This document shows positions 48,095 through 57,925 of a stretch of 64,000 bases of DNA, one piece after another. The translations under genes were made by a program, and so were the position numbers. The notes under the pieces were generated by a model. The model did no database searches and was not told where the DNA came from. It saw nothing but the letters and a program-made list of their open reading frames with translations. Source of the stretch: Fontibacterium meridianamericanum (lineage in GTDB: Bacteria > Pseudomonadota > Alphaproteobacteria > Pelagibacterales > Pelagibacteraceae); the NCBI GenBank assembly GCA_965235635.1, contig CBDDYR010000001.1, positions 124,001-188,000 of the forward strand. The letters are read 5' to 3'. Every line of letters starts with the position of its first letter. Position 1 is the first letter of the stretch.

Positions 48095-49108
48095 GTGAAA
48101 AATAATATCGTACAACTAGAAAAATTTCAGAAAAAAACTCCTTACGATTCTCTTAAGGAAATATTCAATAACGACTTAGATAAAATAGATGAATTTACTA
48201 AATTAAAATTATCAAGCGAAGTAGATTTAATTGGAAAGATGTCTTTATACCAATTAAGTTCGGGCGGAAAAAGATTAAGATCTATACTCACCTTAGCAAG
48301 TTCTAAAATTTCGGAATATAAAGGTGAACATAATATTCACTTAGCTGCATGTGTTGAGCTTATTCATAGCGCAACTTTACTTCATGACGATGTTATTGAT
48401 AACAGTTCAATAAGAAGAGGCAAAAAAACTTCAAATGTTATTTGGGGAAATCAACCTTCTATCTTAGTTGGTGATTATTTTTTAAGTAGATGTTTTGAAA
48501 TTATGGTTGATGTTGGTTCTTTAGAAATTTTAAAGCTATTATCCAATATATCTGCCGAGATAGCTCAAGGTGAAGTTCTTCAACTTCAACATAAAAATGA
48601 AGTAGATATTACTGAACAAGTTTATTTAAATATCGTAACTCAAAAAACAGCTTCATTATTTGGTGCGGCAATGAAAGTAGGTGGTTGCTTAGCAAATAAA
48701 TCTGAGAATGAAAAAAAAGCATTACAATCTTATGGCGTCAATCTTGGTATCGTATTTCAAATCAGTGATGACATATTAGATTATAATTCTACAAAAGCAT
48801 TTGGCAAAGATATAGGTAACGATTTTTATGAGGGTAAAATTACTTTACCAGTTATTATTTTATTTCAAAAAGCTAATGAAACTGAACGAAAACAAATTAA
48901 AAAATATTTTACCCAAGAAACAAGAACTCAAGAGGAGTTAAATAAAGTTTTATCGTTAATACAAAAGTACGAGGTAATTACTATTTGTAAAAAAAGAGCA
49001 GAACATTTTTCAAATGTGTCTTCTGACTCTTTAAATATATTCAAGGAAACTGATATTAGAAAAAATCTACAGGAATTATCTTTTTATTTAATTAATAGGA
49101 CGAATTAA
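48095..49108 (+). CDS. ispB: Polyprenyl diphosphate synthase (ubiquinone side chain)
   Basis: 337 residues. The first Asp-rich motif is LLHDDVIDNSSIRRGKKTSN and the second is QISDDILDYNSTKAFGKD; the chain-length region SSGGKRLRSILTLASS precedes them. The length and N-terminal region fit octa/decaprenyl diphosphate synthases for ubiquinone. The product length cannot be read by eye, so a role in supplying geranylgeranyl diphosphate for carotenoids is possible but less likely. The start codon is GTG (48095). Converges on tspO. Confidence 0.87.
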   Translation: MKNNIVQLEKFQKKTPYDSLKEIFNNDLDKIDEFTKLKLSSEVDLIGKMSLYQLSSGGKRLRSILTLASSKISEYKGEHNIHLAACVELIHSATLLHDDVIDNSSIRRGKKTSNVIWGNQPSILVGDYFLSRCFEIMVDVGSLEILKLLSNISAEIAQGEVLQLQHKNEVDITEQVYLNIVTQKTASLFGAAMKVGGCLANKSENEKKALQSYGVNLGIVFQISDDILDYNSTKAFGKDIGNDFYEGKITLPVIILFQKANETERKQIKKYFTQETRTQEELNKVLSLIQKYEVITICKKRAEHFSNVSSDSLNIFKETDIRKNLQELSFYLINRTN

Positions 49109-49584
49109 GAATATAAATTGTGCTATTTAAATATAGCGCAAACGTCGACCAAGCAAAATAAGGTAGCATTAGTACAACAGAAGGCTTGCTGTATTTTGAA
49201 TATAAAACCATTAAATATAATATAAAAAAAATAATGATTGAGATTATAAAACTCGCTAGAAAAATTTGTTTATAATAAAAAAATACATAACTCCAACTTG
49301 CATTAATTAATAAGTGAATAAAATAAACTGCTAAAATTTTATTAGAATTTTTACTTTTTTTATAGGCAAGCCAAACCGCAACCGACATCATTGCATAAAG
49401 TATTGTCCAGACTGGTCCAAAAATCCAATTAGGAGGATTTAATGCTGGCTTTGCTAAATTATAATACCAAGGATCTAATGCTGCCCTTGTTACAAAACCT
49501 GCAGGAAAAGTTATTAAAAAAGTAACTAAAATTATTACAAATAAACTTAAATATCCTTGAGAATTTTGATTTAGATTTTTTCAT
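49092..49584 (-). CDS. tspO: TspO/MBR family membrane protein, one extra base near start
   Basis: Five-helix tryptophan-rich protein that binds porphyrins and related molecules. The 99-residue clean frame (49092-49391) is the C-terminal part, MMSVAVWLAYKKSKNSNKI and INASWSYVFFYYKQIFLASF. The same frame extends upstream through DPWYYNLAKPALNPPNWIFG and PVWTILYA, the diagnostic WYxxLxKPxxxPPxWxFxPVW region. The likely ATG (49582-49584) is one base out of frame: removing one A of the A6 run gives MKNLNQNSQGYLSLF and about 163 residues. It lies 2 bases after the 52-residue peptide gene. Confidence 0.85.
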
Positions 49585-49586
49585 TA

Positions 49587-49745
49587 CTAACTAGTTGCTT
49601 TAACATAAAATAACGCAAGTGCAGCTAATATATGTCCATAGTAAGTTAAATTTACAAAAACTCTTAATATAAATTTATGATCATCTTTTATTTTAAGAAA
49701 ATCACACAACACATTTCCTGGATTATAAAGTAATTCTAATTTCAT
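49587..49745 (-). CDS. 52-residue membrane peptide between gcvP and tspO
   Basis: Small frame MKLELLYNPGNVLCDFLKIK then DDHKFILRVFVNLTYYGHI and LAALALFYVKATS. It begins directly after the gcvP stop (TAAATG) and ends two bases before the tspO ATG. The tight fit supports a real gene. The C-terminal half is one hydrophobic helix with aromatic residues. No family recognised. By position it may be part of the glycine-riboswitch transcript and may partner TspO. Confidence 0.6.
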   Translation of the reverse strand: MKLELLYNPGNVLCDFLKIKDDHKFILRVFVNLTYYGHILAALALFYVKATS

Positions 49746-52608
49746 TTAAGCAGCTTCATCTTTATAACTGTCCAAACTTGGACAACTACAAAAAAGATTT
49801 CGATCTCCATAAACATTATCTACTCTTGCAACTGGTGCCCAATATTTATTACTCTTTAAATACTGTTAACGGAAATGCAGCTTGTTCTCTTGTATATTTA
49901 TGCTCCCAAACATCTGCTGAGAGTTCAAGAAATGTATGTGGAGCATTTTTAAGTGGGTTATCGTTTGTATCAAATACTTTATTTTTAACCATATTAATTT
50001 CTTTTTTAATATTAATTAATGCATCACAAAATCTATTTAACTCATTTAAACTTTCACTTTCGGTAGGTTCAACCATCAAAGTTCCAGGAACTGGCCAAGA
50101 CATTGTTGGTGCATGGAAACCATAATCAATTAATCGTTTAGCAATATCTTCTTCGCTGATACCTGTTTCTGTCTTAATAGATCTTAAATCAATAATACAC
50201 TCATGGGCAACAAAGCCATTTTTACCTTTATATAATGTACTAAAATGTTCTGATAATTTTTTTGAAATATAGTTCGCATTTAAAATTGCAACTTGAGTTG
50301 CTTTTTTAAGACCTTCAGCTCCCATCATTTTTATATACATCCATGATATTGGAAGAATACTAGCGCTGCCCCACGGTGCCGCGGAAACTGCGCCCATGCC
50401 TGTGCTTGGTCCAGAATTTTCTTTTATCACTTGATGATTTGGTAAAAATTTTTCTAAATGCTTAGCAACTCCTATCGGTCCCATACCTGGCCCACCTCCG
50501 CCATGCGGAATACAAAATGTTTTATGTAAATTCATATGACAAACATCAGGTCCAAATTTCCCAGGTTTTGCAATTCCAACAAGCGCATTCAAATTTGCTC
50601 CATCCATATAAACCTGTCCACCGTTGTCATGAATGATTTTACAAATATCTGTAATTTGTTCTTCAAATACTCCATGTGTCGATGGATAAGTTACCATTAA
50701 AGCAGCTAAATTTTTAGAATACTCAATCGATTTCTTTTTAAGATCTTCAAAATCAACATTGCCATCTTTATCACAATTAATAACCACCACTTTCATTCCT
50801 GCCATTTGTGCGCTTGCTGGATTTGTCCCATGTGCTGAACTTGGAATAAGGCAAATATTTCTATTTTTGTCGCCTTTAGATAAATGATATTTTCTAATAA
50901 CCATTAACCCTGCATACTCACCTTGCGCACCCGCATTAGGTTGAAGAGAAATGCCGCTAAAACCTGTTATTTCTGAAAGCATTTTTGATAAATCTTTAAA
51001 CATAAAATGATAACCTTCAGCTTGATCGACTGGAACGAATGGATGAATTGCCCCAAATTCAGGCCAAGTGACTGGTATCATCTCTGCGACCGCATTTAAT
51101 TTCATAGTGCAAGAGCCTAGTGCAATCATTGATCTATTTAATGCAATATCCTTATCTTCTAGACGCTTTAAGTAACGAAGCATTTCCGTCTCAGAATGAT
51201 AAGAATTAAATACTTCATGGGTTAAATATTTTGATGTTCTTAAAAATTCTTTTGAAATTTGATCAATTTTAGTCTGATGCGATATTTTTTCATGAATACC
51301 AAATATATCAAATAAATCTTTTAAATCGCTAATTTCAGAAGTCTCATCAAAAGAAATACTAACTGCATCATTTAATTTTCTAATATTAATTTTTTTAGCC
51401 AAAGCTTTCTTATAAAACTCTTCTGTTTCATCTCCAGTAAATATAGTTACGGTATCAAAATAATTTTGTGAAATTATTTTAAAATTATTTTTCTGAATTG
51501 CTTCTGCAAACAAATTTGCAATTCCAGCTGTACGCTCAGCAATTTTTTTTATACCTTCAGGACCATGATAAATACTATAAGCTGCAGCCATGATAGAGAG
51601 CAAAGCTTGAGCGGTACAAATATTGCTGGTAGCCTTTTCTCTTCTTATATGTTGCTCGCGAGTTTGTAGAGCCATTCTTAACGCTTGTTTCTTTTTTCTA
51701 TCAATTGATACACCGATAATTCTTCCCGGCATTGCTCTTTTAAATTCATCTTTTGTTGCAAAAAAAGCAGCATGTGGTCCTCCGTAGCCCATGGGAATAC
51801 CAAATCTTTGTGAGCTTCCAACTACTATATCGGCGCCCATTTCTCCTGGTGGCTTGATAAGCGTCAAAGCTAATAAATCAGTTACAACAATAGCTTTCCC
51901 TTCTTTTTTATGAATAACATCAATAATTTCTTTTAAGTTATAAATGCTACCAAGAGAATCTGGATATTGAACAATTGCACATAATAAATTATTAATTTTT
52001 GTAAGATCTTCATCATTATCTCCAACAATAATTTCTAGACCAAAAGGTTCTGATCTAGTTCTGATAACATCAATTGTTTGAACATTGCATCTATTCGAAA
52101 TAAAAATTTTATTTAAATTATTTTGATTAGTTCGTTGACACAAACCTACTGCCTCAGCTGCTGCAGTTCCTTCATCAAGCAACGACGCATTTGCAATATC
52201 CATTTTGGTAAGATCAATAATCATCTGCTGAAAATTTAATAACATCTCTAATCTTCCTTGAGCAACCTCTGGCTGATAAGGTGTGTAGGCTGTATACCAG
52301 CCTGGATTTTCTAAGATATTTCTTAAAATAACATTTGGAGTAATGGTTCCATAATAACCAGCTCCTAAATAATTTTTATAAATTTTATTCTTTTGGGCAA
52401 TTTGTTTTAATAATTTAAGAGCCTTATCCTCTGAAATAGCATCATCTAATTTCAACTCTTCTTTATCTAAAATTCTGTCTGGTACAATTCTTTGAATAAG
52501 TTCACCTAATGAATTAACATTCAAGTAAGAAAGCATAGTTTTAATATGCTCATCCGATGGTCCAATGTGACGTCCAATAAATTCTTTGGTATTAGTTAAG
52601 TCTCTCAT
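49746..52608 (-). CDS. gcvP: Glycine dehydrogenase (P protein), C-terminus in shifted frame
   Basis: PLP enzyme that decarboxylates glycine in the glycine cleavage system. The main frame gives 919 residues, with FIGRHIGPSDEHI at the start and the PLP-lysine region CHMNLHKTFCIPHGGGGPGM. It stops at 49849 after AAFPLTVFKE. One base less near 49854 lets it continue NKYWAPVARVDNVYGDRNLF then CSCPSLDSYKDEAA, the expected GcvP ending, with a stop at 49746. That gives about 953 residues. The frameshift is probably a sequence error. It starts one base within the gcvH stop. Confidence 0.95.
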
Positions 52609-52988
52609 TAATTTGGGTTTTCAATTACATATTTTTCATAATCACTTTTATTCATTAGATCTTTAAGCTCGTTTTGGTCTTTAATGGTAATTTTAAAGAA
52701 CCAACCTGAATTCTCCGGATCTTTATTTATAAGAGATGGGTCTGCAACAATTGCTTGGTTAGACTCTTTTATATCTCCTGTAAGCGGTGAATAAACATCG
52801 CTAGCAGCTTTTACTGACTCAACAACTGCGGCTGGGTCATCTTTTTTAAAAGACTTTCCTACTGCAGGAACTTCTGTAAACACGATATCTCCTAACTGAG
52901 CTGCTGCATGGATTGTAATTCCGACCGTCGCAATGCTACCATTTACTTCTAACCATTCATGTTTTTTTGAGTATTTTTTTTCAGACAT
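52608..52988 (-). CDS. gcvH: Glycine cleavage system H protein
   Basis: Lipoyl carrier that shuttles the aminomethyl group from P to T protein. 126 residues. The lipoylated Lys is in AAVVESVKAASDVYSPLTGD; KKHEWLEVNGSIATVGITIH and AQLGDIVFTEVP are family hallmarks. Starts two bases after gcvT ends, within the gcvT-gcvH-gcvP operon. Confidence 0.97.
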   Translation of the reverse strand: MSEKKYSKKHEWLEVNGSIATVGITIHAAAQLGDIVFTEVPAVGKSFKKDDPAAVVESVKAASDVYSPLTGDIKESNQAIVADPSLINKDPENSGWFFKITIKDQNELKDLMNKSDYEKYVIENPN

Positions 52989-52990
52989 AT

Positions 52991-54115
52991 CTAATTTTTT
53001 ACGTAACTTTTTTTATAAAAAGGAAGTTTGCTAATAATTCCTTGCACCATATTTTCTCTAACTTTCAAAACTACTTTAGTACCCTCTTGTGATTGGTCAT
53101 AATCAACATATCCCATAGCAATTGGTCCATTTACACTAGGTCCAAAACCTCCGCTAGTTACATGTCCTATTTCTTTTTGGTCGTTTGAGAAAATTTTTGT
53201 GCCTTCCCTTGCAATAATTTTACCTTCAGGTTTTATTCCAACTCTGATTTTTTTTGGTTTTTTTTTAATTTGATCTAAAATTATTTTATCTCCTACAAAT
53301 CCACCTTTTTCTTTTTTTGTTTTAGGAATTGCCCAAGATAAAGAGCCCTCAACTGGAGTAGTTTTTGAATTAATGTCATGACCATATAAACAAAGTCCAG
53401 CCTCTAATCTTAAAGAATCTCTTGCGCCGAGTCCTATAAGTTTAGCATCTGAAACTCTCATTATATCTTGTGTTAATTCTTGAACATCTTCATTTTTAAT
53501 AGAAACTTCAAAACCATCTTCTCCTGTATAACCTGATCTTGTTATAAAAATTTTTTTCTTATTATATTCAAAATAATTTCCATACATAAAATTAAGTTTT
53601 GAAATATCTTTAAAAATTTTTTCCATTGCATCAACTGCTTTTGGTCCCTGAATCGCAATTAATGATAAATCATCTCTTAAGATGGCGGTAAAACCTTCAC
53701 CAATTGAGTCTTTAATAATTTTTACATCATTATCCTTGCATGCGGCATTCAGCACAAACTTAATCCCCGTATCAACCTTAGTTACAATTAAATCATCTTC
53801 AATTCCGCCATTATTATTTAACAAAAATGAATATTTAGATTGATTATTTTCAATTGCTGAAAAATCTAATGGAATTATTTTTTCGAGGTAAGGAAAAATG
53901 CTGCTACTACATTCTATCTTTAATTGACCCATATGAGAAACATCAAAAATTCCAATAGAGTTTCTTGTGTGTTTATGCTCCTGAATGATTCCATCTTGAT
54001 ATTGAATTGGCATTTCATAACCTGCAAAATTGACAAGTTTCGCTCCAAAACTTTTATGAAAATCGTATAACTGGGTCTTGTTAGTTTGTTTTAATTCAGA
54101 ATTACCCACATTCAT
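52991..54115 (-). CDS. gcvT: Aminomethyltransferase (T protein)
   Basis: Releases ammonia and passes the methylene unit to tetrahydrofolate. 374 residues. FHKSFGAKLVNFAGYEMPIQ, SIGIFDVSHMGQLKI, RSGYTGEDGFEVSI and GLGARDSLRLEAGLCLYGHD are the standard GcvT motifs. First gene of gcvTHP and directly controlled by the tandem glycine riboswitch in its leader. Confidence 0.97.
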   Translation of the reverse strand: MNVGNSELKQTNKTQLYDFHKSFGAKLVNFAGYEMPIQYQDGIIQEHKHTRNSIGIFDVSHMGQLKIECSSSIFPYLEKIIPLDFSAIENNQSKYSFLLNNNGGIEDDLIVTKVDTGIKFVLNAACKDNDVKIIKDSIGEGFTAILRDDLSLIAIQGPKAVDAMEKIFKDISKLNFMYGNYFEYNKKKIFITRSGYTGEDGFEVSIKNEDVQELTQDIMRVSDAKLIGLGARDSLRLEAGLCLYGHDINSKTTPVEGSLSWAIPKTKKEKGGFVGDKIILDQIKKKPKKIRVGIKPEGKIIAREGTKIFSNDQKEIGHVTSGGFGPSVNGPIAMGYVDYDQSQEGTKVVLKVRENMVQGIISKLPFYKKSYVKN

Positions 54116-54142
54116 AAATATTATATAACTCCTGTTTATAGC

Positions 54143-54295
54143 GACCCATCTGTATGTTTACCTGAGAGTTTTGCTCCTTCGGTGAAGTTTTAAACTTTCT
54201 TTCCAGAGTTATATAATTGTAAGGTCCTTTTACCTGAGAGTTTCCTGGGCTGTTGCTCCTTCGGTGCCTTTGAGAGGTCTCTTCCTTACGAATCT
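54143..54295 (-). ncRNA. Tandem glycine riboswitch upstream of gcvT
   Basis: Two copies of the glycine aptamer core are visible on the minus strand: CACCGAAGGAGCAA...AACTCTCAGGTAAAAGGAC (54215-54280) and CACCGAAGGAGCAAAACTCTC with AGGTAAACATACAGA (54143-54190). A short linker of about 20-25 bases separates them. The first aptamer also has the P1/P2 arm GGAAGAGACCTCTC. It ends about 27 bases from the gcvT ATG. Cooperative glycine binding should turn on glycine cleavage and, if co-transcribed, the small peptide and tspO. Confidence 0.93.
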
Positions 54296-54353
54296 AATAA
54301 TCGTTTATACAATGTTAAAAGTCAATTTGAATCAGTTTAATAGATTTGATTAT

Positions 54354-54425
54354 ATGAAAAACAAAAGTTTTACTAATCTTATAATTGCACTTAAGAGTGG
54401 TATATCTAATTTAATTAAATTTTAA
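54354..54425 (+). CDS. Possible 23-residue leader peptide before proC
   Basis: ATG at 54354 opens MKNKSFTNLIIALKSGISNL then IKF and stops 5 bases before the proC ATG. The sequence is a basic amphipathic helix. It could be a genuine micro-protein coupled to proC or a chance frame in A/T-rich DNA. There is no clear ribosome site. Confidence 0.3.
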   Translation: MKNKSFTNLIIALKSGISNLIKF

Positions 54426-54430
54426 GAAAT

Positions 54431-55201
54431 ATGAAATTAGGTTTTGTTGGTGTTGGAAAAATAGCAACTTCAGTTATTGAGGGAATTTTTAAAGCAAAAA
54501 TAAATATTAAAGAAATAATTCTTTCTCCAAAAAATAATAAGAACAGTAAATCCTTAAAGAAAAAATTTAAAAAAATTAAAATTGCAAAAAATAACCAAGA
54601 GGTGCTTGATAAATCAAATTGGATTGTGCTTTCTATTACTCCAAAAATTGGAAAGCAAATATTAAAAAAATTAAAGTTTAAAAAAAATCATACCATTCTA
54701 AACTTTATGTCTACTATTCATAATTCAGAATTAAAAAAAATGATTTTTCCAGCTAATCAAATATTTAAAATAGCTCCTCTTCCAATGATTAAATATAATC
54801 TCGGGCCTATTGTTATTTTCCCAAAAAATAAAATAATTGAAAATTTTTTTAATAAACTTGGAAAAGTGATTGCTACAAATGATGAGAAAGAAAATAAAAA
54901 ATTATGGGTAATGACTTCATTTATGGCAACCTACCTTGAAATATTTAATACTGCCCATAAGTGGTTTGTAAAAAAAGGGATTAATCCAAATAGATCGAAA
55001 GAATATATAAATCATTTATTTAGGGCATTAAATAATGAACTTTTAAAAAATACTAATTATTCATTAGATACAATGATTAAGGAATTTCAAACTAAAGGTG
55101 GAATTAACGCAGATCTTTTATCGAGAACAAAAAAATCTGGAATATTTAAAAATTTAGATAAGGGTTTTAATAAAATTTATAATAGAATAAAAAAATCTTA
55201 A
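54431..55201 (+). CDS. proC: Pyrroline-5-carboxylate reductase
   Basis: Last step of proline synthesis, reducing P5C with NAD(P)H. 256 residues. N-terminal Rossmann motif KLGFVGVGKIATSVIEGI, then WIVLSITPKIGKQIL; the C-terminal region has TKGGINADLLSRTKKSGIF, matching the ProC active-site helix region (TSPGGTT-like). Residues differ from textbook ProC, so the exact substrate is less certain. The N-terminal part is Lys-rich, as common in this genome. Confidence 0.8.
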   Translation: MKLGFVGVGKIATSVIEGIFKAKINIKEIILSPKNNKNSKSLKKKFKKIKIAKNNQEVLDKSNWIVLSITPKIGKQILKKLKFKKNHTILNFMSTIHNSELKKMIFPANQIFKIAPLPMIKYNLGPIVIFPKNKIIENFFNKLGKVIATNDEKENKKLWVMTSFMATYLEIFNTAHKWFVKKGINPNRSKEYINHLFRALNNELLKNTNYSLDTMIKEFQTKGGINADLLSRTKKSGIFKNLDKGFNKIYNRIKKS

Positions 55202-55211
55202 AATTTTTTTA

Positions 55212-56153
55212 CTAAAAAAATAATTTAGCAATAAAAGTATAAAGTGGAATTCCAATTATAATATTTATTGGAAATGTTAGTCCTAATGACATTCCAAAAT
55301 AAAGCGATGGGTTAGCTTGCGGCAATGCATATTTTAATGCTGCTGGTACTGCTATATACGAAGCGCTTGCAGATAAAATCATTAAAAGAACTGTCTCACC
55401 TAAATCAACACCTGCAATTTTGCATATAAATAAAGCTAAGAATGCATGAACAGGTGGAGCAAATACTCCATAAATTAAAACATAAACTGGTTTATTTAAA
55501 ACTTGTTTAAAGTTTTTAGCAACCATCAGTCCCATATCTAGCAAAAAGAATGCAAGCATTCCTTTAAATAAGTCAATTGAGAAAGGTGCCATAATTTTCT
55601 CTCCTGTTGCGCCAGCAAATAAACCAACGATCATTGCTCCAATTAAAAGCAATTGCGCTCCATCCGTAAAAGATTTGTGTAATAAGTTTAAAGAGTTTTG
55701 TTTTTTATTAGATTTTACAGCGCTTGCTAAAAAGACTGCAAGAATAATTGCGGGGGATTCCATTAATGCCATTGCTGCTGCCATATGACCACCATAGGTA
55801 ATTTGATTTTGATCTAAAAATTGACTGGCAGTAATAAAAGTAACAGCGCTTACTGAGCCATAGGTTGCGGCAATTGCTGCTGAATCGTAGCTGTTTAATT
55901 TTTTTTTAAGAAAATAATATCCAAGAATAGGAATTATAATTGCAAGCATAACTGCAATAGATAAAGTTTTTACAATATCAATTGTTAATCCTGACTTTTG
56001 CAAAGCAAAGCCACCTTTTAAACCTAAAGCCATTAAAAGATACAATGATAAAAACTTTGTAATTGCAGGTGGAATTTCTAAATTAGATCTAACCGCTCCA
56101 GCAAAAACTCCAAAAATGAAAAATAAAATTGCAGGATCTAATATGCTTTGCAT
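55212..56153 (-). CDS. SbtA-like sodium-dependent bicarbonate transporter
   Basis: 313 residues, about 10 helices. DPAILFFIFGVFAGAVRSNL, LEIPPAITKFLSLYLLMALG and LKGGFALQKSG at the N-terminus, and ATYGSVSAVTFITASQFLDQ in the middle, match SbtA/DUF897 transporters. These bring in bicarbonate using Na+. In a heterotroph it could serve anaplerotic carboxylation or pH balance. It converges on proC and starts 15 bases after the pdxH stop. Confidence 0.88.
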   Translation of the reverse strand: MQSILDPAILFFIFGVFAGAVRSNLEIPPAITKFLSLYLLMALGLKGGFALQKSGLTIDIVKTLSIAVMLAIIIPILGYYFLKKKLNSYDSAAIAATYGSVSAVTFITASQFLDQNQITYGGHMAAAMALMESPAIILAVFLASAVKSNKKQNSLNLLHKSFTDGAQLLLIGAMIVGLFAGATGEKIMAPFSIDLFKGMLAFFLLDMGLMVAKNFKQVLNKPVYVLIYGVFAPPVHAFLALFICKIAGVDLGETVLLMILSASASYIAVPAALKYALPQANPSLYFGMSLGLTFPINIIIGIPLYTFIAKLFF

Positions 56154-56167
56154 TTATTTATAAAAAT

Positions 56168-56803
56168 TTACGGATATAAAATTTCTTTGACCCATTTAGA
56201 GCCAGATTTTTTATATCTAAGTCTTTCATGAATTCTATTGTCACCATCCAACCAAAATTCAATTTCATTTGCTTTTAAAGCCCAGCCGGACCAATGCGAA
56301 GGTCTTGGAACTTTCTTATTACTTGGAAACATTTTTTTATATTTTTGAATTCTACTAATTAAGTCTAATCTAGAGTCCATAGGAGTCGATTGTATTGATG
56401 CCCATGCACCAATTCTGCTGCCATAGGGTCTTGTATTAAAGTATTGATCAGCAACTTTGTTTGGAACTTTTTTAATAGGCCCATCAATTCTCACTTGTCT
56501 TCTTAAACTTTTCCAATGAAAACACATTGAAGCTTTTGGATTACCTTTTAACTCATTACTTTTTCTACTTTGTAAGTTTGTATAAAAAACAAACTCTTTA
56601 TTTGTTAATCCCTTTAAAAGGACCATTCGAACAGAAGGTTGTTTTTTTTGATTCACTGTTGCAAGCGCTAAAGCATTTGGATCATTGATTTCTGTTTTTT
56701 TAGCTTTACTCATCCAGGCCTTAAATAGCTCAAATGGATTTTTCTTATCAAGAAAACACGTATTCAGTCCGAGTTTGTTTGTTTTATATTTTTTTTGATT
56801 CAT
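56168..56803 (-). CDS. pdxH: Pyridoxamine 5'-phosphate oxidase
   Basis: FMN enzyme making pyridoxal phosphate. 211 residues. NALALATVNQKKQPSVRMVL, GLTNKEFVFYTNLQSRKSNE and the C-terminal RIHERLRYKK match PdxH; the FMN/PLP-binding ARGW-like region is SHWSGWALKANEIEFWLDGD. Divergent from aroC. Supplies PLP for enzymes such as GcvP. Confidence 0.93.
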   Translation of the reverse strand: MNQKKYKTNKLGLNTCFLDKKNPFELFKAWMSKAKKTEINDPNALALATVNQKKQPSVRMVLLKGLTNKEFVFYTNLQSRKSNELKGNPKASMCFHWKSLRRQVRIDGPIKKVPNKVADQYFNTRPYGSRIGAWASIQSTPMDSRLDLISRIQKYKKMFPSNKKVPRPSHWSGWALKANEIEFWLDGDNRIHERLRYKKSGSKWVKEILYP

Positions 56804-56836
56804 AAATAAGTAAAAATACCTTATAAAATATATTTA

Positions 56837-57922
56837 ATGTCATTTAATACTTTTGGAAAGCTATTTAGATTTACTACATGGGGAGAATCTCATGGTCCAG
56901 CAATCGGCTGTGTTGTGGATGGCTGTCCTCCTAATATTGCTATTTCTGAAAAAGATATTCAAATTGAATTAAACAAAAGAAGACCAGGTCAGTCAAAATT
57001 TGTAACTCAAAGAAAAGAAAAAGATCAGGTGCAAATATTATCTGGAGTATTTCAAGGAAAAACGACTGGAACTCCAATATCAATGATCATCTTTAATGAA
57101 GATACAAAGTCTAGGGATTATGAAAGTATTAAAGATAAATTTAGACCTGGACACGCTGATTTTACTTACTTTATGAAGTACGGAAACCGTGACTTTAGAG
57201 GGGGCGGCAGACAATCCGCTAGAGAAACTGCATCGCGAGTTGCAGCTGGTGCCATTGCTAAAGTTGTTTTGCAAAAATTACTTGGAAAAAAATTCTCAAT
57301 TATTGGCGGAGTTATACAAATTGGTCCACTGATGATTGATCGAAATCTTTGGAGTGATAAAGAAATTAGAAAAAATCCTTTCTTTTGTCCCGATAAAGAA
57401 ACTGTTCCTGTGTGGGAGCAATATTTATTAGATATTAGAAAAGCGGGAAGTTCGTGTGGTGCAATTATTGAACTTAGAGCAAAAGGAGTTCCTGTTGGTT
57501 TGGGCGCTCCTATTTACTCAAAACTTGATCAAGATATTGCAGCAGGGCTTATGAGTATTAATGCGGTTAAAGGTGTAAACATTGGTGCTGGTATGAATGC
57601 TGCAAGTTTAACAGGCGAAACTAATTCTGATGAAATAAGATCTAAAGGCGGAAAAACAAAATTTTTATCTAATAATGCAGGCGGAATTTTAGGTGGAATA
57701 TCAACTGGTCAGGATATTATTGCATCCTTTGCTGTTAAACCAACTTCTTCAATTTTAAATTCACGTGACACAATTGATACTAAAGGAAGAAATACAAAAA
57801 TTTCTGTTCGCGGAAGACATGATCCTTGCGTTGGAATACGAGCTGTTCCAATTGGGGAAGCTATGCTTGCATGTATTCTGCTAGATCATTTGATGATGCA
57901 CCGTGCACAATGCGGTAACTAG
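56837..57922 (+). CDS. aroC: Chorismate synthase
   Basis: Last step of the shikimate pathway, EPSP to chorismate, needing reduced FMN. 361 residues. N-terminal GKLFRFTTWGESHGPAIGCV, NKRRPGQSKFVTQRKEKDQV, FRPGHADFTYFMKYGNRDFR and GGGRQSARETASRVAAGAIA are the classic signatures. The C-terminal RGRHDPCVGIRAVPIGEAM is also intact. Confidence 0.98.
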   Translation: MSFNTFGKLFRFTTWGESHGPAIGCVVDGCPPNIAISEKDIQIELNKRRPGQSKFVTQRKEKDQVQILSGVFQGKTTGTPISMIIFNEDTKSRDYESIKDKFRPGHADFTYFMKYGNRDFRGGGRQSARETASRVAAGAIAKVVLQKLLGKKFSIIGGVIQIGPLMIDRNLWSDKEIRKNPFFCPDKETVPVWEQYLLDIRKAGSSCGAIIELRAKGVPVGLGAPIYSKLDQDIAAGLMSINAVKGVNIGAGMNAASLTGETNSDEIRSKGGKTKFLSNNAGGILGGISTGQDIIASFAVKPTSSILNSRDTIDTKGRNTKISVRGRHDPCVGIRAVPIGEAMLACILLDHLMMHRAQCGN

Positions 57923-57925
57923 TTT

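Noticed and set aside
49778..50125. A 115-residue plus-strand frame
   Set aside because: It is antisense to the gcvP 3' end, which has strong protein similarity; low-complexity shadow.
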